DNA of 64,000 nt from Nematostella vectensis (taxonomy: Eukaryota > Cnidaria > Anthozoa > Actiniaria > Edwardsiidae): contig NC_064039.1 in the NCBI RefSeq assembly GCF_932526225.1, positions 4,973,001-5,037,000 of the forward strand, read 5' to 3'. Shown in pieces: positions 21,501 to 30,123 of this stretch. The translations under genes and the position numbers were made by a program. Position 1 is the stretch's first letter. Each line of letters starts with the position of its first letter. The notes beneath the pieces were generated by a model that made no database searches, had not been told where the DNA came from, and saw only the letters and a list, made by a program, of their open reading frames with translations.

Positions 21501-23593
21501 TGCTGGATGTGTGTAAAATTGACAGATAACTAAAGTTCGGTCTTCTGTATGCTTGATGTGTGTAAAATTGACAGATAACTAAAGTTCGGTCTTCTGTATG
21601 CTGGATGTGTGTAAAATTGACAGATAACTAAAGTTCTGTCTTCTGTATGCTGGATGTGTGTAAAATTGACAGATAACTAAAGTTCGGTCTTCTGTTTGCT
21701 TGATGTGTGTAAAATTGACAGATAACTAAAGTTCGGTCTTCTGTATGCTTGATGTGTGTAAAATTGACAGATAAATAAATTTCGGTCTTCTGTATGCTGG
21801 ATGTGTGTAAAATTGACAGATAACTAAAGTTCGGTCTTCTGTATGCTTGATGTGTGTAAAATTGACAGATAACCAAAGTTCGGTCTTCTGTATGCTTGAT
21901 GTGTGTAAAATTGACAGATAACTAAAGTTCGGTCTTCTGTATGCTTGATGTGTGTAAAATTGACAGATAACAAAAGTTTGGTCTTCTGTATGCTTGATGT
22001 GTGTAAAATTGACAGATAACTAAAGTTCGGTCTTCTGTATGCTGGATGTGTGTAAAATTGACAGATAACTAAAGTTCGGTCTTCTGTATGCTTGATGTGT
22101 GTAAAATTGACAGATAACCAAAGTTCGGTCTTCTGTATGCTTGATGTGTGTAAAATTGACAGATAACCAAAGTTCGGTCTTCTGTATGCTGGATGTGTGT
22201 AAAATTGACAGATAACTAAAGTTCTGTCTTCTGTATGCTGGATGTGTGTAAAATTGACAGATAACTAAAGTTCGGTCTTCTGTATGCTGGATGTGTGTAA
22301 AATTGACAGATAACTAAAGTTCGGTCTTCTGTATGCTGGATGTGTGTAAAATTGACAGATAACTAAAGTTCGGTCTTCTGTATGCTTGATGTGTGTAAAA
22401 TTGACAGATAACTAAAGTTCGGTCTTCTGTTTGCTGGATGTGTGTAAAATTGACAGATAACTAAAGTTCGGTCCTCTGTTTGCTTGATGTGTGTAAAATT
22501 GACAGATAACAAAAGTTGGTCTTCTGTATGCTGGATGTGTGTAAAATTGACAGATAACTAAAGTTCGGTCTTCTGTATGCTGGATGTGTGTAAAATTGAC
22601 AGATAACCAAAGTTCGGTCTTCTGTATGCTGGATGTGTGTAAAATTGACAGATAACTAAAGTTCGGTCTTCTGTTTGCTTGATGTGTGTAAAATTGACAG
22701 ATAACTAAAGTTCTGTCTTCTGTATGCTGGATGTGTGTAAAATTGACAGATAACCAAAGTTCGGTCTTCTGTATGCTTGATGTGTGTAAAATTGACAGAT
22801 AACCAAAGTTCGGTCTTCTGTATGCTTGATGTGTGTAAAATTGACAGATAACCAAAGTTCGGTCTTCTGTATGCTGGATGTGTGTAAAATTGACAGATAA
22901 CCAAAGTTCTGTCTTCTGTATGCTGGATGTGTGTAAAATTGACAGATAACTAAAGTTCGGTCTTCTGTATGCTGGATGTGTGTAAAATTGACAGATAACC
23001 AAAGTTCGGTCTTCTGTATGCTGGATGTGTGTAAAATTGACAGATAACCAAAGTTCGGTCTTCTGTTTGCTTGATGTGTGTAAAATTGACAGATAACTAA
23101 AGTTCTGTCTTCTGTATGCTGGATGTGTGTAAAATTGACAGATAACCAAAGTTCGGTCTTCTGTATGCTTGATGTGTGTAAAATTGACAGATAACCAAAG
23201 TTCGGTCTTCTGTATGCTTGATGTGTGTAAAATTGACAGATAACCAAAGTTCGGTCTTCTGTATGCTGGATGTGTGTAAAATTGACAGATAACTAAAGTT
23301 CTGTCTTCTGTATGCTGGATGTGTGTAAAATTGACAGATAACTAAAGTTCGGTCTTCTGTATGCTTGATGTGTGTAAAATTGACAGATAACAAAAGTTTG
23401 GTCTTCTGTATGCTGGATGTGTGTAAAATTGACAGGTAACTAAAGTTCGGTCTTCTGTATGCTGGATGTGTGTAAAATTGACAGATAACTAAAGTTCGGT
23501 CTTCTGTATGCTGGATGTGTGTAAAATTGACAGATAACTAAAGTTCGGTCTTCTGTATGCTGGATGTGTGTAAAATTGACAGATAACTAAAGT
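18551..23593. repeat. 49-bp satellite, ~103 copies, derived from the TMEM129 stop region
   Basis: The unit begins CGGTCTTCTGTATGCTGGAT and ends GATAACTAAAGTT. Unit 1 (18551-18599) is the real end of TMEM129, covering its last 13 codons and stop plus 8 nt of 3' UTR. Units follow without interruption and vary at few sites (GCTGG/GCTTG, AACTAAAG/AACCAAAG/AACAAAAG, TTCGG/TTCTG). Some 48-bp units (AAAAGTTGGTC) have lost one base. A higher-order period of 1,420 bp (29 units, one of them 48 bp) is visible: 19082-19819 recurs at 20502-21239. A 294-bp (6-unit) duplication links 20012-20260 to 20306-20554. The array ends where unrelated sequence begins at about 23594. Confidence 0.97.
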
Positions 23594-25096
23594 CAAATTG
23601 AAATGTGTGAAATAGTCTATCTTCAGCTTTGGAGCAATTTTAGTAATTAGAGCAATTTTATCTATTTTACAGTAATATATAGATGCATAGAACTTGATAA
23701 CCAAAACTTGGATTTGGATTCCAGATTTGGATTTAATCCAAGCTAGCATGGGGTTCACATGATCTTGGTTGCATTGTATTAAAGCAAGCATGGCAAGCAA
23801 ACTAGTGTAGAAGAATTTTGTCAAATGGAGGAATTAAAGATATTTACGAAAATGGGACTCACACTTTGGCCCAAAAAGGATCAACTTTGTCTGAAGTTAA
23901 ATACTGTAATGGCTTGCAAGAGAAAATGAGGAATACTAAGGTATAGTGGTTGTCCCCCAGTATTTGTTAGTGTTAAGGTGACTGCGTACAATCAAATATT
24001 TGTTTCTATTTGTTGTTATTTCCATTAAATGTATCTAATATAAGGTAAATAATGGGGATGATCATTTGTTGTACAAAGCTCGTTTGTGTGGTCCTACTGG
24101 CTTGGCAATTTCACAGAATTCTTACTATGGCCTACATATGAAGGTTCCCTGACCAAGAACCTTTTATTTCAGCATAAGCCAAAATAGACCGCAGTTACAC
24201 ATAACGAGACCTCTGTTAATCTAGGTGTGGTCGTTAACGGAAAGTCACCAGTGCTGTGTCGATATAGGGAGTTGCCCAGTTGGGGGTTGTAGAGGGTACC
24301 GCCTCCAGAACTATCATGCACGTAATGCGCTCTTCCCGCATCTTCACCACTAGATAGTTCCGCTCAATTGTTACACATCCGCCGGACGGAAAAGAGAGGG
24401 CAGAATGTTGGGTGAAACACTAGTTTTACTATGCATATACCTAATTGCATGTAAAGCGAATTTCCTCGAGGAAAATAAAGTAATATAATACATTTTAGGA
24501 TTAAATGCTTCAGTTCTGTAAATTTTTATTTGCACATATACATCACAAAAAAAGAGTTACAAAATATTAAGAAAATATACAAGGAATACAAAAACTACGA
24601 AAAAAAGCAAGTGCCTAGTGACCACAGTAGCTCAAGGCTTTCGAGATGGTCACTACCACATGAAAATATGGAAATTTAGTGGTAAGGCGGAGCGGGGAAA
24701 GTGATTCTCCTATTCGAATCATACTGCATTGAATTCCATAAAGGTACACGAAAATAACGAAAATAGCGCTTTCAGTTGCGTGACATAAAAACAATACATA
24801 AATTTATGCAAAATATAGGCGCTGTTAAATGGAGCTTTTGTTTGGCCATCTGAAGTGGAGGATCTAGGGAATCCACTCAGACACTGACTAAGAAAGACGT
24901 TCTACCATCTTTGTTTTGCCATCTGAAGTGGAGGATCTAGGGAATCCACTCAGACACTGACTAAGAAAGACGTTCTACCATCTCAGCAATGAAGATTTCT
25001 ACACTCTAAATTGAACTGACCTGCAATTTTGATAGTAAGCTCTGAAAAAGGAAATCATTTCTAGCCCAAGAATGCAGGTATAAACAAACACGAGGG
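23594..25096. other. Intergenic region with no recognised gene
   Basis: Nothing coding is supported. It should hold the 3' end of TMEM129 transcripts if they read through the array, and the promoter of the FKRP-like gene. The only clear structure is the 73-bp duplication at 24840-24984. Confidence 0.5.
24840..24984. repeat. 73-bp tandem duplication before the FKRP-like gene
   Basis: Two nearly identical copies, anchored by GCCATCTGAAGTGGAGG at 24845 and 24918, end about 110 bp before the ATG at 25097. They probably lie in the promoter or 5' UTR. Confidence 0.9.
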
Positions 25097-26644
25097 ATGT
25101 ACCGAAAGCTGCGAAGGAGACACATCTTCCTATTTCTTCTCGTCGTCTCTCTGATTATCTTCGTTATTCGTCCTTTAGGATTGTCATGGAAATGGACTGT
25201 TCCCAAAGTTCGTTATGAGCTTGAGGAGACTGTTATTTCAAGCCGAGTTCTAGTCATTGGAATGGACTTTCGTACCGCTGGATTGAGAACTTTAAGGCAT
25301 TTCCATTATGTTCTTTTACTTCCTCACGCGCTTGAACGAGCGAAGTTGTTATCGACCATGGAAGGATTAAGCGATAGAGATCGTGAATCCTTGGTCAAAA
25401 TGGCGAGATTCCTTCATATGTCGTTCGATCATAACGCAGTTTCCTGTCTCGCGAAGCCTGTGTTGCCGCAGTATCCACCGGTACGATTAAGGGGTTACGC
25501 ATACTCGGATGAGAGACCTTGTAACTACGAGGTTAAGAACATGACAATACTAATAGGCGATAAAACTGAGACAACCTCAAAACAAACAGTGGACGGGTCG
25601 CAAGATTTGGTCTATAAAGAGTGTAATATCGCCGATGGCGCTATAATGATTCGTAGGGAAACATTGTATAAGATCGGGTTGGACAATTCTTATGGAGAAA
25701 CTACCATGCTAGATTTGTATCTACGCGCAAGAGGCCGGTTAAAGATAGCTGGGTTAATGGAGTGTTCGATGAGTTCAGAATTATCTCGTCTTGATAGAGG
25801 AATGGCAAATGGTAACGCAACGTTTCTAGATTACGTGACGCTCGGCGCTGCTCATAACGTGACACGCATCGTGCGTGACAACAGCATTACGTGGGTGAAG
25901 TGTTCATTGACTCCATCTCTTTGTCCAGAGCGACCACTAGCTCCACTTTCGGACAGGGTTCTCCCTGTTTGCTGTAGTAGGCTACTGGACAGGCTACTTG
26001 TGGACACGGTGTCTGGACTGGGGCAAGTAGGAGTGGACTATAGGATAGAGTATGGAACTCTTCTGGGTGGGGTCAGAAGCGGGGCTATCATCCCCTGGAC
26101 CAAGGACATAGACATCGGCTTGCGAGAGAGGGATTACTTCAATGATAAAGTATTCTACAAACTTCAGCGTCTTATGAAGCCGAAAGGATATCTTTTGCCT
26201 ATTATTAAGGGCCAGCGTCGTGTCATCCCGTTATTTCCGCCTTTCGTTCCAATGAAAATGAACCCATTTGATGAGCAATATCAGTTTAGACTCTTTAACT
26301 CTGATGTAATAGCAGCAATGAAGAAGCTTTTGCCTCTTAAAGCCATATGGACTAATCTTGGTTATGGGGACTTTTATATAGCTAAGGAGGAACGTTTTCG
26401 TAGCTTAGCGGCGGTTACTATAAATGGTAACATTTATTCAACCTTCACTAATGCAAACAAAGCGCTAGCGCAATGGTATGGTCAGCAGTTTATGTCACCG
26501 AAAATGCGTATCAGTGCGCCGAATGAGATTAACATTGTAGAAGCTAGGAAGAAAAGGAGAGCAAGAGCAAAGAAAGCAAGAAAAGCACACAGAAAACGAA
26601 AAACGCGAAGAAAAAAGAGGAGACGCGACACTAACAGAAATTGA
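25097..26644 (+). CDS. Intronless FKRP-like LicD-family type II membrane protein
   Basis: 515 residues in a single exon. A short basic N-terminus and a membrane anchor (residues ~10-25, FLFLLVVSLIIFVI) predict a Golgi type II protein. A stem region includes a DGAIMIRRETL segment reminiscent of the FKRP stem domain. The LicD-type nucleotidyltransferase region contains YGTLLGGVRSGAIIPW followed by TKDIDIGL, the metal-binding DxD signature of FKTN/FKRP. FKRP and fukutin transfer ribitol phosphate onto alpha-dystroglycan; the donor here is unknown. Odd points are the lack of introns beside intron-rich genes, and a C-terminal tail of about 35 residues that is almost all Lys/Arg. An expanded cnidarian LicD paralog or an old retrocopy are both possible. 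Confidence 0.8.
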   Translation: MYRKLRRRHIFLFLLVVSLIIFVIRPLGLSWKWTVPKVRYELEETVISSRVLVIGMDFRTAGLRTLRHFHYVLLLPHALERAKLLSTMEGLSDRDRESLVKMARFLHMSFDHNAVSCLAKPVLPQYPPVRLRGYAYSDERPCNYEVKNMTILIGDKTETTSKQTVDGSQDLVYKECNIADGAIMIRRETLYKIGLDNSYGETTMLDLYLRARGRLKIAGLMECSMSSELSRLDRGMANGNATFLDYVTLGAAHNVTRIVRDNSITWVKCSLTPSLCPERPLAPLSDRVLPVCCSRLLDRLLVDTVSGLGQVGVDYRIEYGTLLGGVRSGAIIPWTKDIDIGLRERDYFNDKVFYKLQRLMKPKGYLLPIIKGQRRVIPLFPPFVPMKMNPFDEQYQFRLFNSDVIAAMKKLLPLKAIWTNLGYGDFYIAKEERFRSLAAVTINGNIYSTFTNANKALAQWYGQQFMSPKMRISAPNEINIVEARKKRRARAKKARKAHRKRKTRRKKRRRDTNRN

Positions 26645-26865
26645 GGGATCGGCAAATCCATTCAGATTGATGGGTATTCAAGGGCATCTTTTTAAAATTC
26701 CGAATTCTTCAAAAATGCTTTGTTTTCGAATATATGTATGAACCCTTTGGCGCCGTTAATTGTAAGTATTGTTATAGTTTTAAAACACTATAACGTATTT
26801 AAAGGTCTTTACAATTGTTGTTGAAAAAAAAGCACATTACTCTGTCGAGAACAAAGCTAGGGGCG

Positions 26866-27057
26866 GATTAAGGGGGGGCCTAGCGCCCCCCCCCTATTTT
26901 CAGATATTTTGCTTTCAAATTACAAAAAAAAAAAAAATATATATATATATATATAAGGAAATACACGGAAGAACATTGAATCCGGCCCCCCTTTCTTGAA
27001 ACCCTTGCTCCGCCCCCCCCCCCCCCCCCCCTTTTTGGAGCTCTTGGATCCGCCCCT
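26866..27057. repeat. Dispersed repeat, GGGGCGGATTAAGG family, copy 2
   Basis: Ends GGGGCGGATTAAGG and CTTGGATCCGCCCC are inverted. The interior matches the copy at 16270-16425 and contains an A/TA microsatellite (26926-26955) and a C run (~27014-27031). Probably a non-autonomous DNA element. Confidence 0.6.
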
Positions 27058-28179
27058 GAGAGCTGATTACTTAAAGAAAAATCTTGACGATAAGACTCGT
27101 CTCAAAGACCTGAGGGGTAATAGGGGTAGGGTGGTCAAAGGAAAAGGTAATAGTGATCACGGAGTGAAGCGAAGAAGTGTAGAGCCCGCTCGCAAGGCCT
27201 AACAGGATTGGTTGGATTACCTCATTGTTCTATTATATTTTCGTTCTATTGTTTTGTTTCCCATTGTTTTGTCTGTGGTGCATCAATCCGATCTCATGAA
27301 ATTTTCTGATAGTTTCTACATGACCCGAAGCGAACGCATCATATTTTATACCTATTTAAGAGCAGAGAAACCGGTTTAATGATATTCTGTTGCGTTTCAA
27401 GTCCCATCCCCCCTAATATAACAAGGGATATAACTCCAGGGGGGTACAGGTAAGGCATAGGAGAGGGAAGGAGAGGTGTGGGTTTAATGTGCCGTATGTT
27501 TAGAGATTTAGAATAGAAAAATCAGAAAGAACTCAATAGCTCCCCTTGTCCTCTTTTGCCAGCATGGCCGTGATATGCCCCGACTCAGAATCATAAATTG
27601 CCTTTGTAGTTATGTATCCTAAGGATGTGATGGTAATCACTGCATTTGTTATTTTCCCCGCCTGATAAACTCTTACCCTCGATATAAAATCAGCTGCTCA
27701 AACTACAGTGGTATTCGATTTTCTCTCAACCTTTAATATCAGCTTTTAAAGTTATCTTAGTTACATTTTTTTTGTTTAAAAGAGAACCCGAACAAAAATA
27801 TTTTTTTTTCTTCGTCTTATACAAACACATTTGTTTATTCCCATTAACTTTTCATTATCAGCTCATTCATCAATTAATCAGAACCAGATTTATGAGACAG
27901 AGAATAATATATTAAATGAAATTTTGGATATTTGCTTTGGATATTTGCTTTGGATATTTGCTTTGGATATTTGTTTTGGAGGACATAGACTGTTTGCAGC
28001 CCCTCCTTTGGCGAAAGTCCGTGTGGACGAGGAGAACTAGGGAGCGAGACTTTCGCCAAAGAAGTGGCTGCTCCTCGTTTTCCTCGTCCCCAGGGGCTGC
28101 AAGAATTTGAAAGACAAAAGTTTAGGATAGGAAAAGGTCATCATAGTTATTTGTGCCCCATTATGCCTGTTCTTTATAA
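27058..28179. other. Intergenic region with small repeats
   Basis: No gene is supported. It includes four ~13-bp copies of GGATATTTGCTTT at about 27924-27973 and, at 27987-28104, a foldback with two nested pairs of inverted arms (TTTGGCGAAAGTC/GACTTTCGCCAAA and TGCAGCCCCT/AGGGGCTGCA). The 3' end of the lysozyme-like gene (minus strand) should fall near its upper edge. Confidence 0.55.
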
Positions 28180-30051
28180 TTATTTGCAACTAGGATCTGC
28201 ATTGCACGCCTCCAGAACAGCCTTCTTCCTGATTTCAAATCGGTTCTTGTCGACACCCACTCCATCGAGCCAGAACTTCTCGTCTGTCATCAGGCTTTTC
28301 AGGGCTTGCAAGTCGTTTTTATCCAAGACTTTTTGTATCTTCTTCGATCTCTCTCTCTTCGCGGGGTTTTCCTTACTCATGGAGTAGTCTCCTCGATACA
28401 GAATGTCAACTGCTACATCTCGCACGATTGGTTTCAGCTTGTTGAACTTCAGCTCACTGTTTTGGCTGTATTTTTCCAAGATATGTTTTGCATAAGATTT
28501 TTTCTCCTTGTAGGCATTCTCGAATAACTTTTTTTGCTGTCCCCTTGTCAAGGTAAACATCTGCAGTTTGTTTTTCTGAGAAAAAGAAAAAAAGAGAGGA
28601 ACACTTAAACACACACAATGAGCCTTTATATTGTCACCTGCTGGATCACTTTCATTTCAACTCACCGCTGTGATTGCGTCAAAAATCTATTTGCGTTTAG
28701 TTACCTTAATGAACTTTTTTGCATTTTCACCATAAAGGCCAGCACCCTTGCTAAACTTTTTGGCGATATCTTTATCCACTCCTGCATTGATCAGATCCCT
28801 TTCTATTGCTTTTCCTTTCCTTTGTTTTAAGTCATAACCTCGACCAAGTGTGACTCCAGACCATTTTGATGGGACATGGGGTTTTCGACTGAAGTATGGG
28901 CTATTCGTGTTATCATTTCCTTCAACATCAAAGGTCATTTGCCCTTCCTTGACTTTAAGGCTTGGCTTGGACGCGGGTTTGGGTGTGGATTTTGACTTAG
29001 TCTTGCCGGGTGTGGCGGTTTTGGTTTTAGATTTGGATTTTGACTTGGTCTTAGGTCTGGTCTTAGGTCTGGTCTTAGGTCTAGTCTTAGGTCTGGTCTT
29101 AGGTCTGGTCTTAGGCCTGGTCTTAGGTCTGGTCTTAGGCCTGGTCTTAGGTCTAGTCTTAGGTCTGGTCTTAGGCCTGGTCTTAGGCCTGGTCTTAGGC
29201 CTGGTCTTAGGCCTGGTTACCCGTCCTCTTCGTCTTCCCGTCAGATATCGTCTCGTTACCCGTCCTCTTCGTCTTCCCGTCAGATATCGTCTCGTTACCC
29301 GTCCTCTTCGTCTTCCCGTCAGATATCGTCTCGTTACCCGTCCTCTTCGTCTTCCCGTCAAATATCGTCTCGTTATCCGTCCTCTTCGTCTTCCCGTCAG
29401 ATATCGTCTCGTTACCCGTCCTCTTCGTCTTCCCGTCAGATATCGTCTCGTTACCCGTCCTCTTCGTCTTCCCGTCAAATATCGTCTCGTTACCCGTCCT
29501 CTTCGTCTTCCCGTCAGATATCGTCTCGTTACCCGTCCTCTTCGTCTTCCCGTCAGATATCGTCTCGTTACCCGTCCTCTTCGTCTTCCCGTCAAATATC
29601 GTCTCGTTACCCGTCCTCTTCGTCTTCCCGTCAGATATCGTCTCGTTACCCGTCCTCTTCGTCTTCCCGTCAAATATCGTCTCGTTACCCGTCCTCTTCG
29701 TCTTCCCGTCAGATATCGTCTCGTTACCCGTCCTCTTCGTCTTCCCGTCAGATATCGTCTCGTTACCCGTCCTCTTCGTCTTCCCGTCAGATATCGTCTC
29801 GTTACCCGTCCTCTTCGTCTTCCCGTCAGATATCGTCTCGTTACCCGTCCTCTTCGTCTTCCCGTCAGGATTCGGAATCGATTATACCCGTAGTTTCCTC
29901 GTCTTCGGGAAGTCAATCCACCTCTTCGGTAGCCGACGGAAGTTGAAGACCTCCTTCTGCTGCCACCACTGTTGCCAAACCACCCGTCCGTCCCTTGGGC
30001 GACCAGAAGGCAGAGAAGCAGAACTAGCGTAGTCAGTACGTACCAGCGCAT
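28180..30051 (-). CDS. Secreted Arg-rich repeat protein with pesticin/T4-lysozyme-like domain, 2 exons
   Basis: Exons 30051-28705 and 28575-28180 join in phase 0 (AAG|GTAACT donor, TTCTCAG acceptor) to 580 residues. Order: signal peptide (1-~20, ending LLVAQG); Gly/Arg linker; ~17 copies of a 13-residue unit [13 protein letters not shown] (~63-283); ~14 copies of RPKT; a Lys/Ser/Thr linker; then a globular domain from ~372. In that domain E377, T401 and D407 (FDVEGN ... GVTLGRGYD) reproduce the Glu-Thr-Asp spacing known from pesticin (E178, T201, D207), a muramidase with a T4-lysozyme fold; a later ILYRGDYS segment also fits. The likely role is peptidoglycan cleavage outside the cell with a polycationic arm binding bacteria. 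Domain naming is from memory of motifs, not a search. The intron splits the enzyme domain, so it is a settled animal gene. Confidence 0.75.
29050..29217 (-). repeat. 12-bp coding repeat (RPKT), ~14 copies
   Basis: In-frame tandem repeat of the lysozyme-like gene. The units differ at synonymous positions (GTCTGG, GTCTAG, GCCTGG on the plus strand), which implies age or selection on the peptide. Confidence 0.9.
29218..29866 (-). repeat. 39-bp coding repeat ([13 protein letters not shown]), ~17 copies
   Basis: In-frame tandem repeat adding roughly 100 arginines to the protein. The only changes seen are rare synonymous ones (AGATATC versus AAATATC) and one Val to Ile, so the array is young or homogenised. 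Confidence 0.95.
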
Positions 30052-30116
30052 GGCGACGCCGATCTCTCTTGACTGGGCTTAGAACTCTTGTCTATCGTTA
30101 ACTTTCTCAAGCTTTG

Positions 30117-30123
30117 ATTTATA
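30117..30123 (-). promoter_or_regulatory. TATA box of the lysozyme-like gene
   Basis: Minus-strand TATAAAT lies 66 nt upstream of the ATG at 30051, leaving room for a short 5' UTR. A TATA promoter is typical of strongly inducible or tissue-restricted secreted products. Confidence 0.45.

Noticed and set aside
22412-23149. Minus-strand open frames (up to 245 codons) across the 49-bp array
   Set aside because: They result from a stop-free complement of the repeat read in all phases; no start context, splice sites or homology.
28850-29893. 347-codon plus-strand frame rich in LVLG and PLRLPVRYR
   Set aside because: Antisense shadow of the coding repeats of the lysozyme-like gene, which has signal peptide, domain and splice support.
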